DNA from: Bacteroidales bacterium
GTDB lineage: Bacteria > Bacteroidota > Bacteroidia > Bacteroidales > UBA932
Assembly: GCA_021443605.1 (NCBI GenBank)
Contig: JABUTQ010000282.1
Location: 1-7,087, forward strand
Direction of reading: 5' to 3'
Length of the DNA: 7,087 bases
Shown here: in pieces, positions 1 to 7,021 of the stretch
Layout: every line of letters begins with the position of its first letter
Numbering within the stretch: the stretch's first letter is position 1
Notes under the pieces: generated by a model
What the model saw: only the letters and a program-made list of their open reading frames with translations
Told to the model about the DNA's origin: nothing
Database searches by the model: none
Position numbers and translations under genes: made by a program

Positions 1-11
1 TTCAGGATGAC
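1..11 (-). repeat. Truncated copy of palindromic repeat, type B
   Basis: The first 11 bases are the reverse complement of GTCATCCTGAA, which is the opening of the type B repeat at 6974-7000. The rest of this copy lies outside the window. It sits head to head with the type A copy at 15-43, separated by only three bases, so the two could form a longer hairpin. The match is short, and it is called mainly because its partner repeat is adjacent. Confidence 0.55.
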
Positions 12-14
12 GAC

Positions 15-43
15 GTCATTCTGAGCGCCAGCGAAGAATCTCC
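15..43 (+). repeat. Palindromic intergenic repeat, type A
   Basis: This 29-bp sequence begins GTCATTCTGAGCG and ends GAATCTCC. It is exactly the reverse complement of 7059-7087, and 7020-7048 matches it with one mismatch. Within it, 18-39 can fold on the plus strand: outer stem ATTCT/AGAAT (18-22 with 35-39), tandem GA opposite GA (23-24 with 33-34), inner pairs GC/GC (25-26 with 31-32) and a GCCA loop (27-30). It starts about 10 bases beyond the stop codon of the lipoprotein gene, so it lies in that gene's 3' untranslated region. It could stabilise the mRNA or help end transcription, although no T-tract follows it. From memory, sequences of this kind are dispersed between genes in many Bacteroidota genomes; their origin is not settled. 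Confidence 0.85.
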
Positions 44-53
44 ACGGGCAGCT

Positions 54-1121
54 CTATTCCGGGAGGACGAGTTCCGCTTCGGTGTAGTGCGCTCCGCCGA
101 CTATGCCAAATCCCCCTTTGACATTGAAATGGAGAAAAGTGGTGGGAGCAAGCCCAGCTTCTCCCGACACATTCATCATCTTGTCATATTTACTCCTCAT
201 ATACAGGAAGTTATCCTCATCTATACTTCCAAGGAGTGCCTTATACTGCATCTCAAGCCTGTCATAACATTTGACGGGAAACACATCCTTCCACCCAACC
301 GATACAAGCTCTATCCCTTCATAGTCAAAACTCCTTATCAAATTTTTAGACTCAACCCTTACCATTTTCATCCTATCATTTTCGGGCACGGCATCAGAAT
401 CCTTCCAAAATGCGGTAAACTCATTGTTTCCGATGTTAATTCCGCTCATTTGCGAAGGTAGTCCCGGCAACAAATCTTTCATACCGGCAGTATCCCATTG
501 CGTATCGTAGCGAAAATCGGTGTAAAGGCTCACACCATACCACCCGGCAGTATCGATAATGGTCTTGATTTCTGTCCTGGTAGAGTCTGTAAATCTGGTA
601 ATTACGGGGTGAGACCAGAGAGCCACGGAATAGTATCTCTCCTTGGAAGATTCCGGAGCCTTGTACCTGATGATGATATAGTCACGATTATCCTTCTTCT
701 CATTTGTGAGGGTGAATATCGACGGGAATGGCTCGGGGACGACACAACTGGCGGAAATGGGATCTATACCATCGTCTCTGCACTCAATCCTCGCCTCATC
801 TCCGGGATTAAGTGTAATTGAAGCACAGGCAGATGTCGTTGAGCCGATGACATAAGACAACTCCTGCTCCTCATCGTTCACGTAAAAATGGAGCTTCCCA
901 TTCTCAATCATCTTTTCCACGGATGGATCGAGATTATCTTGTGTGACGGCATACTGTGAAGGATATGCCTTCCTTACGGAAATTGTAAAAATGTCTAAAT
1001 TGCTTGGAAAGCACTCCAAATAGAGCTTAGTTTCTCCATCCAACCCCTTTATATCGAAATCGAACTCACAGGAAGTGAGCAGGAAAAGCATCGCGAATAT
1101 GTATATCAACTTTTTCATCAT
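54..1121 (-). CDS. DUF4249-type surface lipoprotein, partner of the adjacent TonB-dependent receptor
   Basis: The predicted product is a 355-residue lipoprotein. Residues 1-17 form a signal peptide (KK, then a hydrophobic run) ending in the lipobox LLTS before Cys18. The acidic EFDFD directly after the cysteine resembles the Bacteroidota export signal that sends lipoproteins to the cell surface. The body fits DUF4249: an early beta-rich segment (TKLYLECFPS, 31-40), a Gly-Asp turn followed by a strand and VPEPFPS near residues 107-134, and the late motif NVKGGFGIVGG near the C-terminus. The start is placed at the ATG at 1121, whose A is the last base of the receptor's TGA (TGATG), indicating coupled translation. 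The ATG at 1118 is an alternative, and a TTG at 1136 is unlikely. DUF4249 proteins are commonly encoded beside TonB-dependent receptors. A role as substrate-binding or lid partner is inferred, and the ligand is unknown. Confidence 0.85.
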   Translation of the reverse strand: MMKKLIYIFAMLFLLTSCEFDFDIKGLDGETKLYLECFPSNLDIFTISVRKAYPSQYAVTQDNLDPSVEKMIENGKLHFYVNDEEQELSYVIGSTTSACASITLNPGDEARIECRDDGIDPISASCVVPEPFPSIFTLTNEKKDNRDYIIIRYKAPESSKERYYSVALWSHPVITRFTDSTRTEIKTIIDTAGWYGVSLYTDFRYDTQWDTAGMKDLLPGLPSQMSGINIGNNEFTAFWKDSDAVPENDRMKMVRVESKNLIRSFDYEGIELVSVGWKDVFPVKCYDRLEMQYKALLGSIDEDNFLYMRSKYDKMMNVSGEAGLAPTTFLHFNVKGGFGIVGGAHYTEAELVLPE

Positions 1122-3328
1122 CAAAACTTTAAGCAATAACTGAATGAAGGGATTATGGGGATTATCCCATAGTAGCTTGAAACGATTTTCTTGAGTTTAT
1201 TGTCGGTACGAACCATACCGTAATATGGGTTCATCCTGCAATATGCATTGTATATACTTACGTTCCAGGTACTTAGATTTCCTCGTCTTGTTGTTTTATT
1301 AAATGTTAGTCCGAGGTCCAGACGATGGTATGGAGGAAGGGCTATGTTGTTGGGAGACGTTTGAATCTCCACCGACGAAGAACTGAGAATAGATGTGAGA
1401 TCTCCCATTTCAGTATCCTTCAAACCATCTGTCCTGTCAGCCGGCACAACATAATCTGAAATTGTCATCCTATTGCCGCTATGGAAGTTCCACGCGGCGT
1501 AAATGCTGAAGAAATCGTTGAAATCGTATGATCCTGAGATGGTAAACTTGTGTCTGTTATCAAACCTATCCGGATACCAGTCTGCACATATCCGCTCAAA
1601 ATAGCGCTCCGTCCAGCTGAGGGTGTAAGCACAATATACGTCAATCTTGTCGGTACGATATCCAAACTCCACATCCCCGCCATAGCTTCTCCCCTTCCCT
1701 TCGCTGAAAGAGGTCTCCCATTCATCTATCGGAGGGAAGAAGGCAGCCTTCCCCACATATTCGTGCAGCTTGTCCATCGCCTTCCAGTACCCCTCGAGAG
1801 TAATATGCATCTCGGGGTTGAATTTATATTCTGTGGATAGTGCCACCTGCCACGACTCCATAGGCTTTACAGTGGCGGTGGAGGGCATCCAAAGGTTTGT
1901 CGGCAAATCCAGATACAACGATGCTACCTGATGGTTAAACTGGGTCATCTTTGTGTATGAAGTCTTTATCGACACCTTCTCAGAGACTTTGAAATTCATC
2001 GCAACTCTCGGTTCCACAGCATGATACACTTTTCCTTTGCAGGCATACAAGGCATACCGGAGCCCCAGGTTGAGCTTGTACCACGAAGCAAGATTCATCT
2101 CATCTTCGATATAGACGTAAGGCTCGCTGCCGTAGTATTTCCCTCCGTTTTTATCGGCTGTGGAGTCGATGGAAGCGCCGATAGTTTTAATCTTTGTTTC
2201 ACGTTCCGCATTATAGAAATGTGACTGCCAGCCGGCACCAAACCTCACAAGATGCCTCTTTGCGGGAGCCCACCAGAAATCGGCGACAAGCCCCAAGTCG
2301 TTGATACGGGAGATATTGGTGCTAGTCACGAAACTTTGGTTCTTAAGGTCGTCACTCTCGATATCTATGTCTATTTTGCCATTGAATATGGTATGATATC
2401 CTATCAGTCTGAATTTAAGATTATCGGAAATTGCATAGTTCCATTTGAGGGATGTAAGAAAATTACCCCAACGGGCAGTGTTTCCAAGGATATAGCTTGC
2501 CGAATCGGGATTTTCCCTGTTTTCGTTATTTTTAAATTTCACGTTAAACAAATCCGATCCTCCGTAAAAATTGAGGGAGAGCATATTGTCGTTTGAAAAT
2601 CGGTGAGTTACGCCGGCATTCAAGTCCCAGAAAGCATATCTGAAATCTGATTTTAGCCCACTATCCCTTTTTCTGTGGTTTATGATAGCAAGGGCCGGAA
2701 TTGTAAGGATATCCAACCAAGAGCGCCGCAACGCCACATTTATGGAGGTTTTATTTTTTACAATCGGCCCCTCAAACTGCAACCTCCCGTCTATCAGGCC
2801 GATGGAGAAAATGCCGTGATACTCTTTGAAATCTCCCGGGCGTGTCTGCACATCAACGACCGAAGACAACCTGCCTCCATAACGGGCAGGAAAGCCGCTG
2901 CTGTAAAAGTCTGCATTTTCAATAACATCCGTATTGAAAGAAGAAAAAAGGCCCGCAAGGTGGCTCACTTGATACAACGGCACTCCGTCCAACAGAAAGA
3001 GGTTATCACTGCCTGTGCCACCGTGGACATACAACCCGGACGAGAGTTCCGATCCACCGCTTACACCCGGCAGCATCTGGATCGCCTTAATCAAATCCGG
3101 ACTACTGAAAAGGGCGCCACTGAGTTTCAACTTCTTGCTGTCGAGGCGCTGCAACCCTGTCTGGGTGATATTGTCCCGCATCAGTCTGTCTGCCACCACT
3201 ACAGATACAGAAAGCGTATCTTGCAGAATATCAGTATCATCATTCTTCACCTGAGCATTGGCACTCACAATCCCGATTGAAAGAAGGAGCCAAATTGCCG
3301 TCACATATCTTATAATCTTCACATTCAT
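1121..3328 (-). CDS. TonB-dependent outer-membrane receptor without the usual N-terminal carboxypeptidase-like domain
   Basis: This 735-residue protein is predicted to import a ligand across the outer membrane using TonB/ExbBD energy. A signal peptide (about 1-25) ends at SANA before Gln26. A possible TonB box, DTLSVSVVV, lies at 37-45. The plug domain (about 60-165) shows LPGV (86-89), LYVHGG (99-104), LLDGVPLY (112-119) and PARYGGRLSSVVDV (147-160). The rest is beta-barrel, ending in a C-terminal Phe as outer-membrane barrels usually do. The plug follows the signal peptide almost directly: there is no CarboxypepD_reg-like domain, common in Bacteroidota receptors, and no STN domain for sigma-factor signalling. 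The start at 3328 gives a clean signal peptide. An ATG at 3373 would add 15 non-signal residues and lies upstream of the predicted promoter. The gene is coupled to the lipoprotein downstream. Substrate cannot be assigned; a SusC polysaccharide transporter is not supported. Confidence 0.93.
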   Translation of the reverse strand: MNVKIIRYVTAIWLLLSIGIVSANAQVKNDDTDILQDTLSVSVVVADRLMRDNITQTGLQRLDSKKLKLSGALFSSPDLIKAIQMLPGVSGGSELSSGLYVHGGTGSDNLFLLDGVPLYQVSHLAGLFSSFNTDVIENADFYSSGFPARYGGRLSSVVDVQTRPGDFKEYHGIFSIGLIDGRLQFEGPIVKNKTSINVALRRSWLDILTIPALAIINHRKRDSGLKSDFRYAFWDLNAGVTHRFSNDNMLSLNFYGGSDLFNVKFKNNENRENPDSASYILGNTARWGNFLTSLKWNYAISDNLKFRLIGYHTIFNGKIDIDIESDDLKNQSFVTSTNISRINDLGLVADFWWAPAKRHLVRFGAGWQSHFYNAERETKIKTIGASIDSTADKNGGKYYGSEPYVYIEDEMNLASWYKLNLGLRYALYACKGKVYHAVEPRVAMNFKVSEKVSIKTSYTKMTQFNHQVASLYLDLPTNLWMPSTATVKPMESWQVALSTEYKFNPEMHITLEGYWKAMDKLHEYVGKAAFFPPIDEWETSFSEGKGRSYGGDVEFGYRTDKIDVYCAYTLSWTERYFERICADWYPDRFDNRHKFTISGSYDFNDFFSIYAAWNFHSGNRMTISDYVVPADRTDGLKDTEMGDLTSILSSSSVEIQTSPNNIALPPYHRLDLGLTFNKTTRRGNLSTWNVSIYNAYCRMNPYYGMVRTDNKLKKIVSSYYGIIPIIPSFSYCLKF

Positions 3329-3336
3329 ACCGACTG

Positions 3337-3365
3337 CAAATATATCATATTTTATCGTCAGACAA
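3337..3365 (-). promoter_or_regulatory. Predicted promoter of the receptor-lipoprotein operon
   Basis: On the minus strand, TATATTTG (3344-3337) matches the Bacteroidota -7 consensus TAnnTTTG exactly. TTG (3365-3363) lies 18 bases upstream as the -33 element. Transcription would begin near 3331, leaving only a few bases before the ATG at 3328. The messenger would then be nearly leaderless unless another promoter exists upstream. Confidence 0.6.
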
Positions 3366-3390
3366 TTCCACAATGATTATTCCACAATGA
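3365..3390 (-). repeat. Two 12-bp direct repeats abutting the receptor promoter
   Basis: The minus-strand sequence TCATTGTGGAAT occurs twice, at 3390-3379 and 3376-3365, with exact identity, a 2-base gap and a 14-base period. The downstream copy touches the predicted -33 element, so the pair spans roughly -34 to -59 relative to the predicted start. This position suits an activator or repressor site bound by tandem monomers. Regulation is inferred from position only. Confidence 0.6.
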
Positions 3391-3401
3391 CAAAAAGAGG
3401 C

Positions 3402-3432
3402 AAAAAAAGAGGTGCAGAATTATCCGCACCTC
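3402..3432 (-). terminator. Intrinsic terminator after the GH3 gene
   Basis: In the minus-strand transcript a 10-bp stem forms between GAGGTGCGGA (3432-3423) and TCTGCACCTC (3418-3409), with one G-U pair and a TAAT loop. Seven T residues follow immediately (3408-3402). It begins 24 bases after the GH3 stop codon and should separate that gene from the receptor operon. Confidence 0.93.
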
Positions 3433-3456
3433 ATTTATTGAAGATGTCAAATCAGA

Positions 3457-5760
3457 CTATTTAACGTATGCATTGCTTACGGCAAAGGTAGCCGGATTCT
3501 TGATTGAGAACTTGGCGCTGCTGCACTTGCAGTTCGCATTCTTGGCAAAGAACACTGTGTATTCGCCGGCTGCAGTTTCCCACTGGTTTGCGGCGCTGTT
3601 GAACGATGCAAGCTCGTAAGCCGATACCTTGAAGGTAAGAGTCTGGCTTTCACCCGGTTTCAAAAGTTTAGTCTTGGCAAATGCCTTGAGCTCGCGACTG
3701 GGCTTCTCGAGACCGCCCTTAGGAGCAGAGACGTAAACTTCAACAACTTCTTTACCAGCAACCTTGCCTGTGTTTTTAACAACCACGCTTGCTGTAAATC
3801 CGTCGCTGGTAGCCTTCACAACCGGTTTTGAATACTCGAAAGTAGTATAGCTCAGACCAAATCCGAAAGGATATGAAACGGCCTTGTTCTGAGTGTTGAA
3901 CCAACGGTATCCAACCCAGATGTCTTCGTCATAATTAGTGTAGTCGAGATTCTTCACCTTTTGGGGAGCGCCACCGCGCATACCCCACATATTGCCACCA
4001 CCGCGCTGCTCTGTGCCGCGAGGGAAGTTGAGAGATGAAGGGTGATCCATATAGGTGTTGGGGAATGTCATTGTGAGCTTTCCTGAAGGATTAACCTTTC
4101 CTGAAAGGACGTCTGCCACAGCATCACCGCCTTCCTGACCAGGCTGCCAGGCGAGGAGAATTGCATCGGGGAGATTTTTCCAAGAGTTGGTCTCGATAAC
4201 ACCACCAATATTGAGGACTACAACAACCTTCTTGCCTGCAAGGTGGAAAGCGTTGCAAACGTCGTTGAGGAGCTGACTTTCTGCAGCTGTGAGGTTGAAG
4301 TCATCATCCACGCGGCGGTCTGCACCTTCGCCTGAGTTACGACCTATCACAACAACTGCAACGTCGTTGCCTGCTACGCGTGCGTCAATGAAATTACGGC
4401 TGAGGGGAGCCTCGGGCACCTTGCGTGCACCAAGAAGCACAGAACCTGCACCTGAACCTGCACTCATCTCAACTCTCTTGAAATCAACGTATTTCTGATA
4501 GTAATCTTTCAAAACTGGATCAAGGACATAGCCTGCGTGCTCAAGACCATCGTTGAGGCCGATGACATAAGCCTTGTTCACGTTTCCTGAACCTGTACCA
4601 CCGGCAACGAAGTCAACTGAAGAGGCTCCGAAGAGGGCAACTTTCTTGCCTGATGCGAGAGGAAGAGACTCGCCTTCATTCTTCAAAAGAACCATTGATT
4701 CGGTGGCAGCGGCACGGGCAGCTTGTGCGTGAGCCTTGAGATTCGGCTTGTCGCTGTATTTGTAATTTCTGAAGTGAGGAGTCTTTACGATGTACTGAAG
4801 GATTCTGCGAACATTGCGGTCGAGGTCATCCATTGAGAGCTGGCCGTTCTTCACAGCTTCCACGATTCTCTTCTGCTCAACATCACTGCCGGGCATCATA
4901 AGGTCATTGCCGGCATAAACTGCCTTCACTGTCCCCTCTTTGTTGCCCCAGTCGGTCATAACGATACCTTTGAAGCCCCAATCGTCACGGAGAATCTTCT
5001 GAAGAAGGTCGTGGCTCTGCTGGGTGTATTCGCCGTTGAGTTTATTGTATGAAGACATAACTGTCCAAGGATCAGCATCTTTCACTGCGATTTCAAATCC
5101 TTTGAGATAGAGCTCGCGAAGGGCGCGGGTACTCACGATTGCATCGTTCTCGTTACGGTTGAGTTCCTGGCTGTTTGCTGCAAAGTGCTTGATTGAAACA
5201 CCTACGCCATTGCTTTGGATACCCTTTACGTATGCAGCTGCAATTTTACCGGTAACAACAGGATCTTCTGAAAAATATTCGAAGTTACGACCGCAGAGAG
5301 GATTGCGGTGAAGGTTCATACCAGGAGCAAGGAGCACGTCTGCACCATATTCGAGAACCTCGTTACCCATTGCCTTGGTCATATTCTCCACAAGCTCAAC
5401 GTCCCAAGAAGAGGCGATGGCTGTACCAACAGGAAAACCTGTGCCATAGTAGGTCTGAGTTGTCCCTTCACGGGTAGGATTGATACGGATGCCTGCAGGG
5501 CCGTCGGGAAGAGCTGTTGCGGGGATTCCGAGACGAGGGATTGCATTTGTAGTACCGGCTGCACCGGGGACGAGAATCTGGGCGCTGCCCGTGATACCTC
5601 CGAGCTGCATTCCCCAACCGCGTCCGCAGCTGAGCAAAGCCTTCTCTTCGAGAGTCATTGCCTTGAGAACTTCATCGATATTGTCTGCTTTCAATTTAGG
5701 CTGGGCCAACATCGGAAGGGTGCACAAAATCGCACCGATTAGAAGTAACGTTTTTTTCAT
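3457..5760 (-). CDS. Periplasmic glycoside hydrolase family 3, probable beta-glucosidase
   Basis: This is a complete 767-residue GH3 enzyme that should release terminal beta-linked sugars with retention of configuration. A signal peptide (about 1-19, MKKTLLL to MLA) precedes the mature enzyme. Cys13 is preceded by Leu, so it does not form a lipobox and a soluble periplasmic location is likely. The TIM-barrel domain (about 30-335) has LPDGPAG (84-90, Asp86 likely sugar-binding), GRNFEYFSEDP (157-167), KHFAAN (191-196) and IVMTDWG with Asp270 as predicted nucleophile. The second domain (about 350-560) has GGTGSGNVN (387-395) and SGEGADR (476-482), with Glu478 as predicted acid/base. A fibronectin-III-like domain (about 655-738) follows YPFGFGLSYT. 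The length fits the three-domain class that includes cellodextrin-cleaving enzymes of Prevotella. The GH3 N-acetylglucosaminidase signature is absent. Beta-xylosidase or mixed specificity cannot be excluded. It appears to be a single-gene unit with its own promoter and terminator. Confidence 0.96.
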   Translation of the reverse strand: MKKTLLLIGAILCTLPMLAQPKLKADNIDEVLKAMTLEEKALLSCGRGWGMQLGGITGSAQILVPGAAGTTNAIPRLGIPATALPDGPAGIRINPTREGTTQTYYGTGFPVGTAIASSWDVELVENMTKAMGNEVLEYGADVLLAPGMNLHRNPLCGRNFEYFSEDPVVTGKIAAAYVKGIQSNGVGVSIKHFAANSQELNRNENDAIVSTRALRELYLKGFEIAVKDADPWTVMSSYNKLNGEYTQQSHDLLQKILRDDWGFKGIVMTDWGNKEGTVKAVYAGNDLMMPGSDVEQKRIVEAVKNGQLSMDDLDRNVRRILQYIVKTPHFRNYKYSDKPNLKAHAQAARAAATESMVLLKNEGESLPLASGKKVALFGASSVDFVAGGTGSGNVNKAYVIGLNDGLEHAGYVLDPVLKDYYQKYVDFKRVEMSAGSGAGSVLLGARKVPEAPLSRNFIDARVAGNDVAVVVIGRNSGEGADRRVDDDFNLTAAESQLLNDVCNAFHLAGKKVVVVLNIGGVIETNSWKNLPDAILLAWQPGQEGGDAVADVLSGKVNPSGKLTMTFPNTYMDHPSSLNFPRGTEQRGGGNMWGMRGGAPQKVKNLDYTNYDEDIWVGYRWFNTQNKAVSYPFGFGLSYTTFEYSKPVVKATSDGFTASVVVKNTGKVAGKEVVEVYVSAPKGGLEKPSRELKAFAKTKLLKPGESQTLTFKVSAYELASFNSAANQWETAAGEYTVFFAKNANCKCSSAKFSIKNPATFAVSNAYVK

Positions 5761-5790
5761 ATAGTTTAAATGTTAAAGTATGATGTTTTC

Positions 5791-5834
5791 TATCTTGTAA
5801 AGATAATGATTAGGATAATTTAGTCAAAATCCTA
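5791..5834 (-). promoter_or_regulatory. Two short dyads overlapping the GH3 promoter
   Basis: An inverted repeat TATCTT/AAGATA with a 3-base spacer (5791-5805) includes the predicted -7 element and reaches the likely start site. A second, TAGGAT/ATCCTA with a 12-base spacer (5811-5834), brackets the predicted -33 element. Either could be an operator that occludes RNA polymerase. Six-base arms in AT-rich DNA can arise by chance, so this is tentative. Confidence 0.35.
5798..5829 (-). promoter_or_regulatory. Predicted promoter of the GH3 gene
   Basis: On the minus strand, TTTTG (5829-5825) is followed after 19 bases by TATCTTTA (5805-5798). This differs from the Bacteroidota -7 consensus TAnnTTTG only in the last base. 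Transcription would start near 5792, giving a leader of about 30 bases that is AT-rich and lacks a Shine-Dalgarno sequence, as is normal for this phylum. Confidence 0.6.
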
Positions 5835-5850
5835 TTATACATTATTGAAC

Positions 5851-5878
5851 GCATATTGGCACAATTGTACTGATATGC
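5851..5878. promoter_or_regulatory. 28-bp dyad upstream of the GH3 promoter
   Basis: The arms GCATAT (5851-5856) and ATATGC (5873-5878) flank a near-palindromic core, GCACAATTGTAC (5859-5870), centred on ACAATTGT. Eleven of 14 symmetric positions are complementary. It lies between the DUF1207-like gene's stop codon (ending at 5891) and the GH3 promoter, 22 bases upstream of the -33 element. It could be a regulator site for the GH3 gene or an RNA hairpin at the 3' end of the upstream gene. There is no T-tract, so an intrinsic terminator is doubtful. Confidence 0.45.
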
Positions 5879-5890
5879 AATTAATGGGAT

Positions 5891-6919
5891 TTATTGGAAT
5901 ATCAGGCAGGGGCCAATCTGGCTGTAATTGTCTATGGAACGGAACATTCCGAATGGACAGATGCCGTGGAAAGCCCTTACCCCGAACATCAGTTTGGAGA
6001 AATATCCTTCGTAGCCGGGGATGTTGTACTTGAATCCCGCGAATATATTGTATGTAAATCGTCTTGAATCGGAGCCTGATTTATCGGCAGAAATATCGGT
6101 CAGCGTCAAATCATAACCATAAAGCACCCTGTTTCTTATCTCTACGGAAACTACGGCGGCAAATCCGTTCTTGCTCGCATTTGACTGGAACTGATATTGC
6201 AAATATCCTTCCCAGGGGGAGCGTGTCGGATGAACGGCTTTGGAATTGCCATCACCCGCCTTTTCATTGACGTCATACCATCCTTTTTCCGGTTTCCAGA
6301 GGAGCATCACACCTGCACGGAAACTGTGCAGGGAAAGGTATCTGTTTTCCGGTTCGTTGAGCGTTACGGCAAGCTCGGTATAATTGTAGCTGACATTCAC
6401 ACGCCTAAGGACATACTCGTTTTCCATCCGCTGTATCTGTAATTCGTCTCCAATGTGGGTGGATTCGTGTTTGAATGGGGACCACGATACGGACCAGTTT
6501 TTCGCAAATCCGTCTCCAAGTCTCATCATATAGATAAAAGTGGGGGCACCTATCCTGTAATCGGTATCAACAACCGGAGCTGTCAGGGACTCGAATATGT
6601 CCAACCAAAGATTGGCTGAAAGTTCAAGGGAAGATGCAATAGCGTGTTTTTTATCAGCAGATTCGAATCTGAATATCGGAATATCTATTCCAAACAGTCC
6701 TAATGCCTGGGGGCGATATGATTTTCCTGTCTTGCCAAAATCATAAATTGGATTGTTCGTGTGTGCCGATACGTCCAGTCTTAAAAAGGCAGGATGTGAA
6801 TCTGCGAGAAAAGATTTGCCATAAGGAGTATGACGAAACATTGTAAATTCCTGAGAATAAGACACTTTTGGAATTATAATCAAGGCTGCTATGAATAGTG
6901 ACGCTATTTTTTTCATCAT
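5891..6919 (-). CDS. DUF1207-like secreted or outer-membrane protein of unknown function
   Basis: This 342-residue protein has a signal peptide (about 1-22, MMKKIASLFIAALIII then KVSYS before Gln23). The body is rich in alternating hydrophobic and aromatic segments, consistent with a beta-barrel or other outer-membrane protein. It ends LIFQ, with Phe next to last. Features that recall DUF1207 are FLADSHPAF (37-45, like the ADPREP-type segment), LFGIDIPIFRFE (75-86), DYRIGAP (120-126) and above all HESTHIGDE (151-159), close to the family's His-rich HxSSHLGDE signature. No biochemical function is established for that family. The start at 6919 (or the adjacent ATG at 6916) follows a good promoter and gives a proper signal peptide. 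The ATG at 7012 would add 31 residues translated from the type B repeat and the promoter. Family assignment is from memory of motifs and is moderately secure. Confidence 0.8.
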   Translation of the reverse strand: MMKKIASLFIAALIIIPKVSYSQEFTMFRHTPYGKSFLADSHPAFLRLDVSAHTNNPIYDFGKTGKSYRPQALGLFGIDIPIFRFESADKKHAIASSLELSANLWLDIFESLTAPVVDTDYRIGAPTFIYMMRLGDGFAKNWSVSWSPFKHESTHIGDELQIQRMENEYVLRRVNVSYNYTELAVTLNEPENRYLSLHSFRAGVMLLWKPEKGWYDVNEKAGDGNSKAVHPTRSPWEGYLQYQFQSNASKNGFAAVVSVEIRNRVLYGYDLTLTDISADKSGSDSRRFTYNIFAGFKYNIPGYEGYFSKLMFGVRAFHGICPFGMFRSIDNYSQIGPCLIFQ

Positions 6920-6933
6920 TACGAAATTTGCCA

Positions 6934-6965
6934 CGAAGTTACGATTATGAAGCCGAAATGCAAAA
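6934..6965 (-). promoter_or_regulatory. Predicted promoter of the DUF1207-like gene
   Basis: On the minus strand, TTTTG (6965-6961) is followed after exactly 19 bases by TAACTTCG (6941-6934), one mismatch from TAnnTTTG. The spacing is identical to that of the GH3 promoter. The start would fall near 6928, giving a leader of about 9 bases before the ATG at 6919. The type B repeat ends 8 bases upstream of the -33 element. Confidence 0.55.
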
Positions 6966-6973
6966 CAAACTCC

Positions 6974-7000
6974 GTCATCCTGAACGCAGTGAAGGATCTC
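6974..7000 (+). repeat. Palindromic intergenic repeat, type B
   Basis: This diverged relative of the type A repeat begins GTCATCCTGAACG and ends GGATCTC. It folds in the same way: outer stem ATCCT/AGGAT (6977-6981 with 6993-6997), tandem GA opposite GA (6982-6983 with 6991-6992), inner AC/GT pairs (6984-6985 with 6989-6990) and a GCA loop (6986-6988). Relative to type A, one outer pair changes from T-A to C-G and one inner pair from G-C to A-T, so pairing is kept. It is inverted relative to the type A copies at 7022 and 7059. Confidence 0.8.
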
Positions 7001-7021
7001 ACCGACCAGCATTGCTCGTGA

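Noticed and set aside
2675..3280. Open frame of 201 codons on the plus strand
   Set aside because: It lies wholly within the receptor gene on the opposite strand, has no recognisable domain or signal, and is rich in Arg, Gln and Ile in the way antisense shadows are.
54..3328. SusC/SusD pair
   Set aside because: The receptor is too short for SusC and lacks its N-terminal domain. The lipoprotein has the DUF4249 pattern, not the helical SusD fold signatures.
3329..3373. Upstream ATG for the receptor at 3373
   Set aside because: It would put 15 polar residues before the signal peptide and lies upstream of the predicted transcription start, within the direct repeats.
3329..3400. Riboswitch (such as cobalamin) upstream of the receptor
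   Set aside because: The predicted leader is only a few bases, and the whole gap after the terminator is too short for a known riboswitch.
5308..5742. Open frame of 144 codons on the plus strand
   Set aside because: It is antisense to the strongly conserved GH3 catalytic domain and has no family features.
5701..5760. Lipoprotein signal in the GH3 enzyme at Cys13
   Set aside because: The residue before the cysteine is Leu, which is not accepted by signal peptidase II, and an ordinary cleavage site follows at MLA before Gln20.
6917..7012. Upstream ATG for the DUF1207-like gene at 7012
   Set aside because: The added 31 residues (MLVGEILHCVQDD and onward) are translated repeat and promoter DNA. 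The signal peptide starts at 6919.
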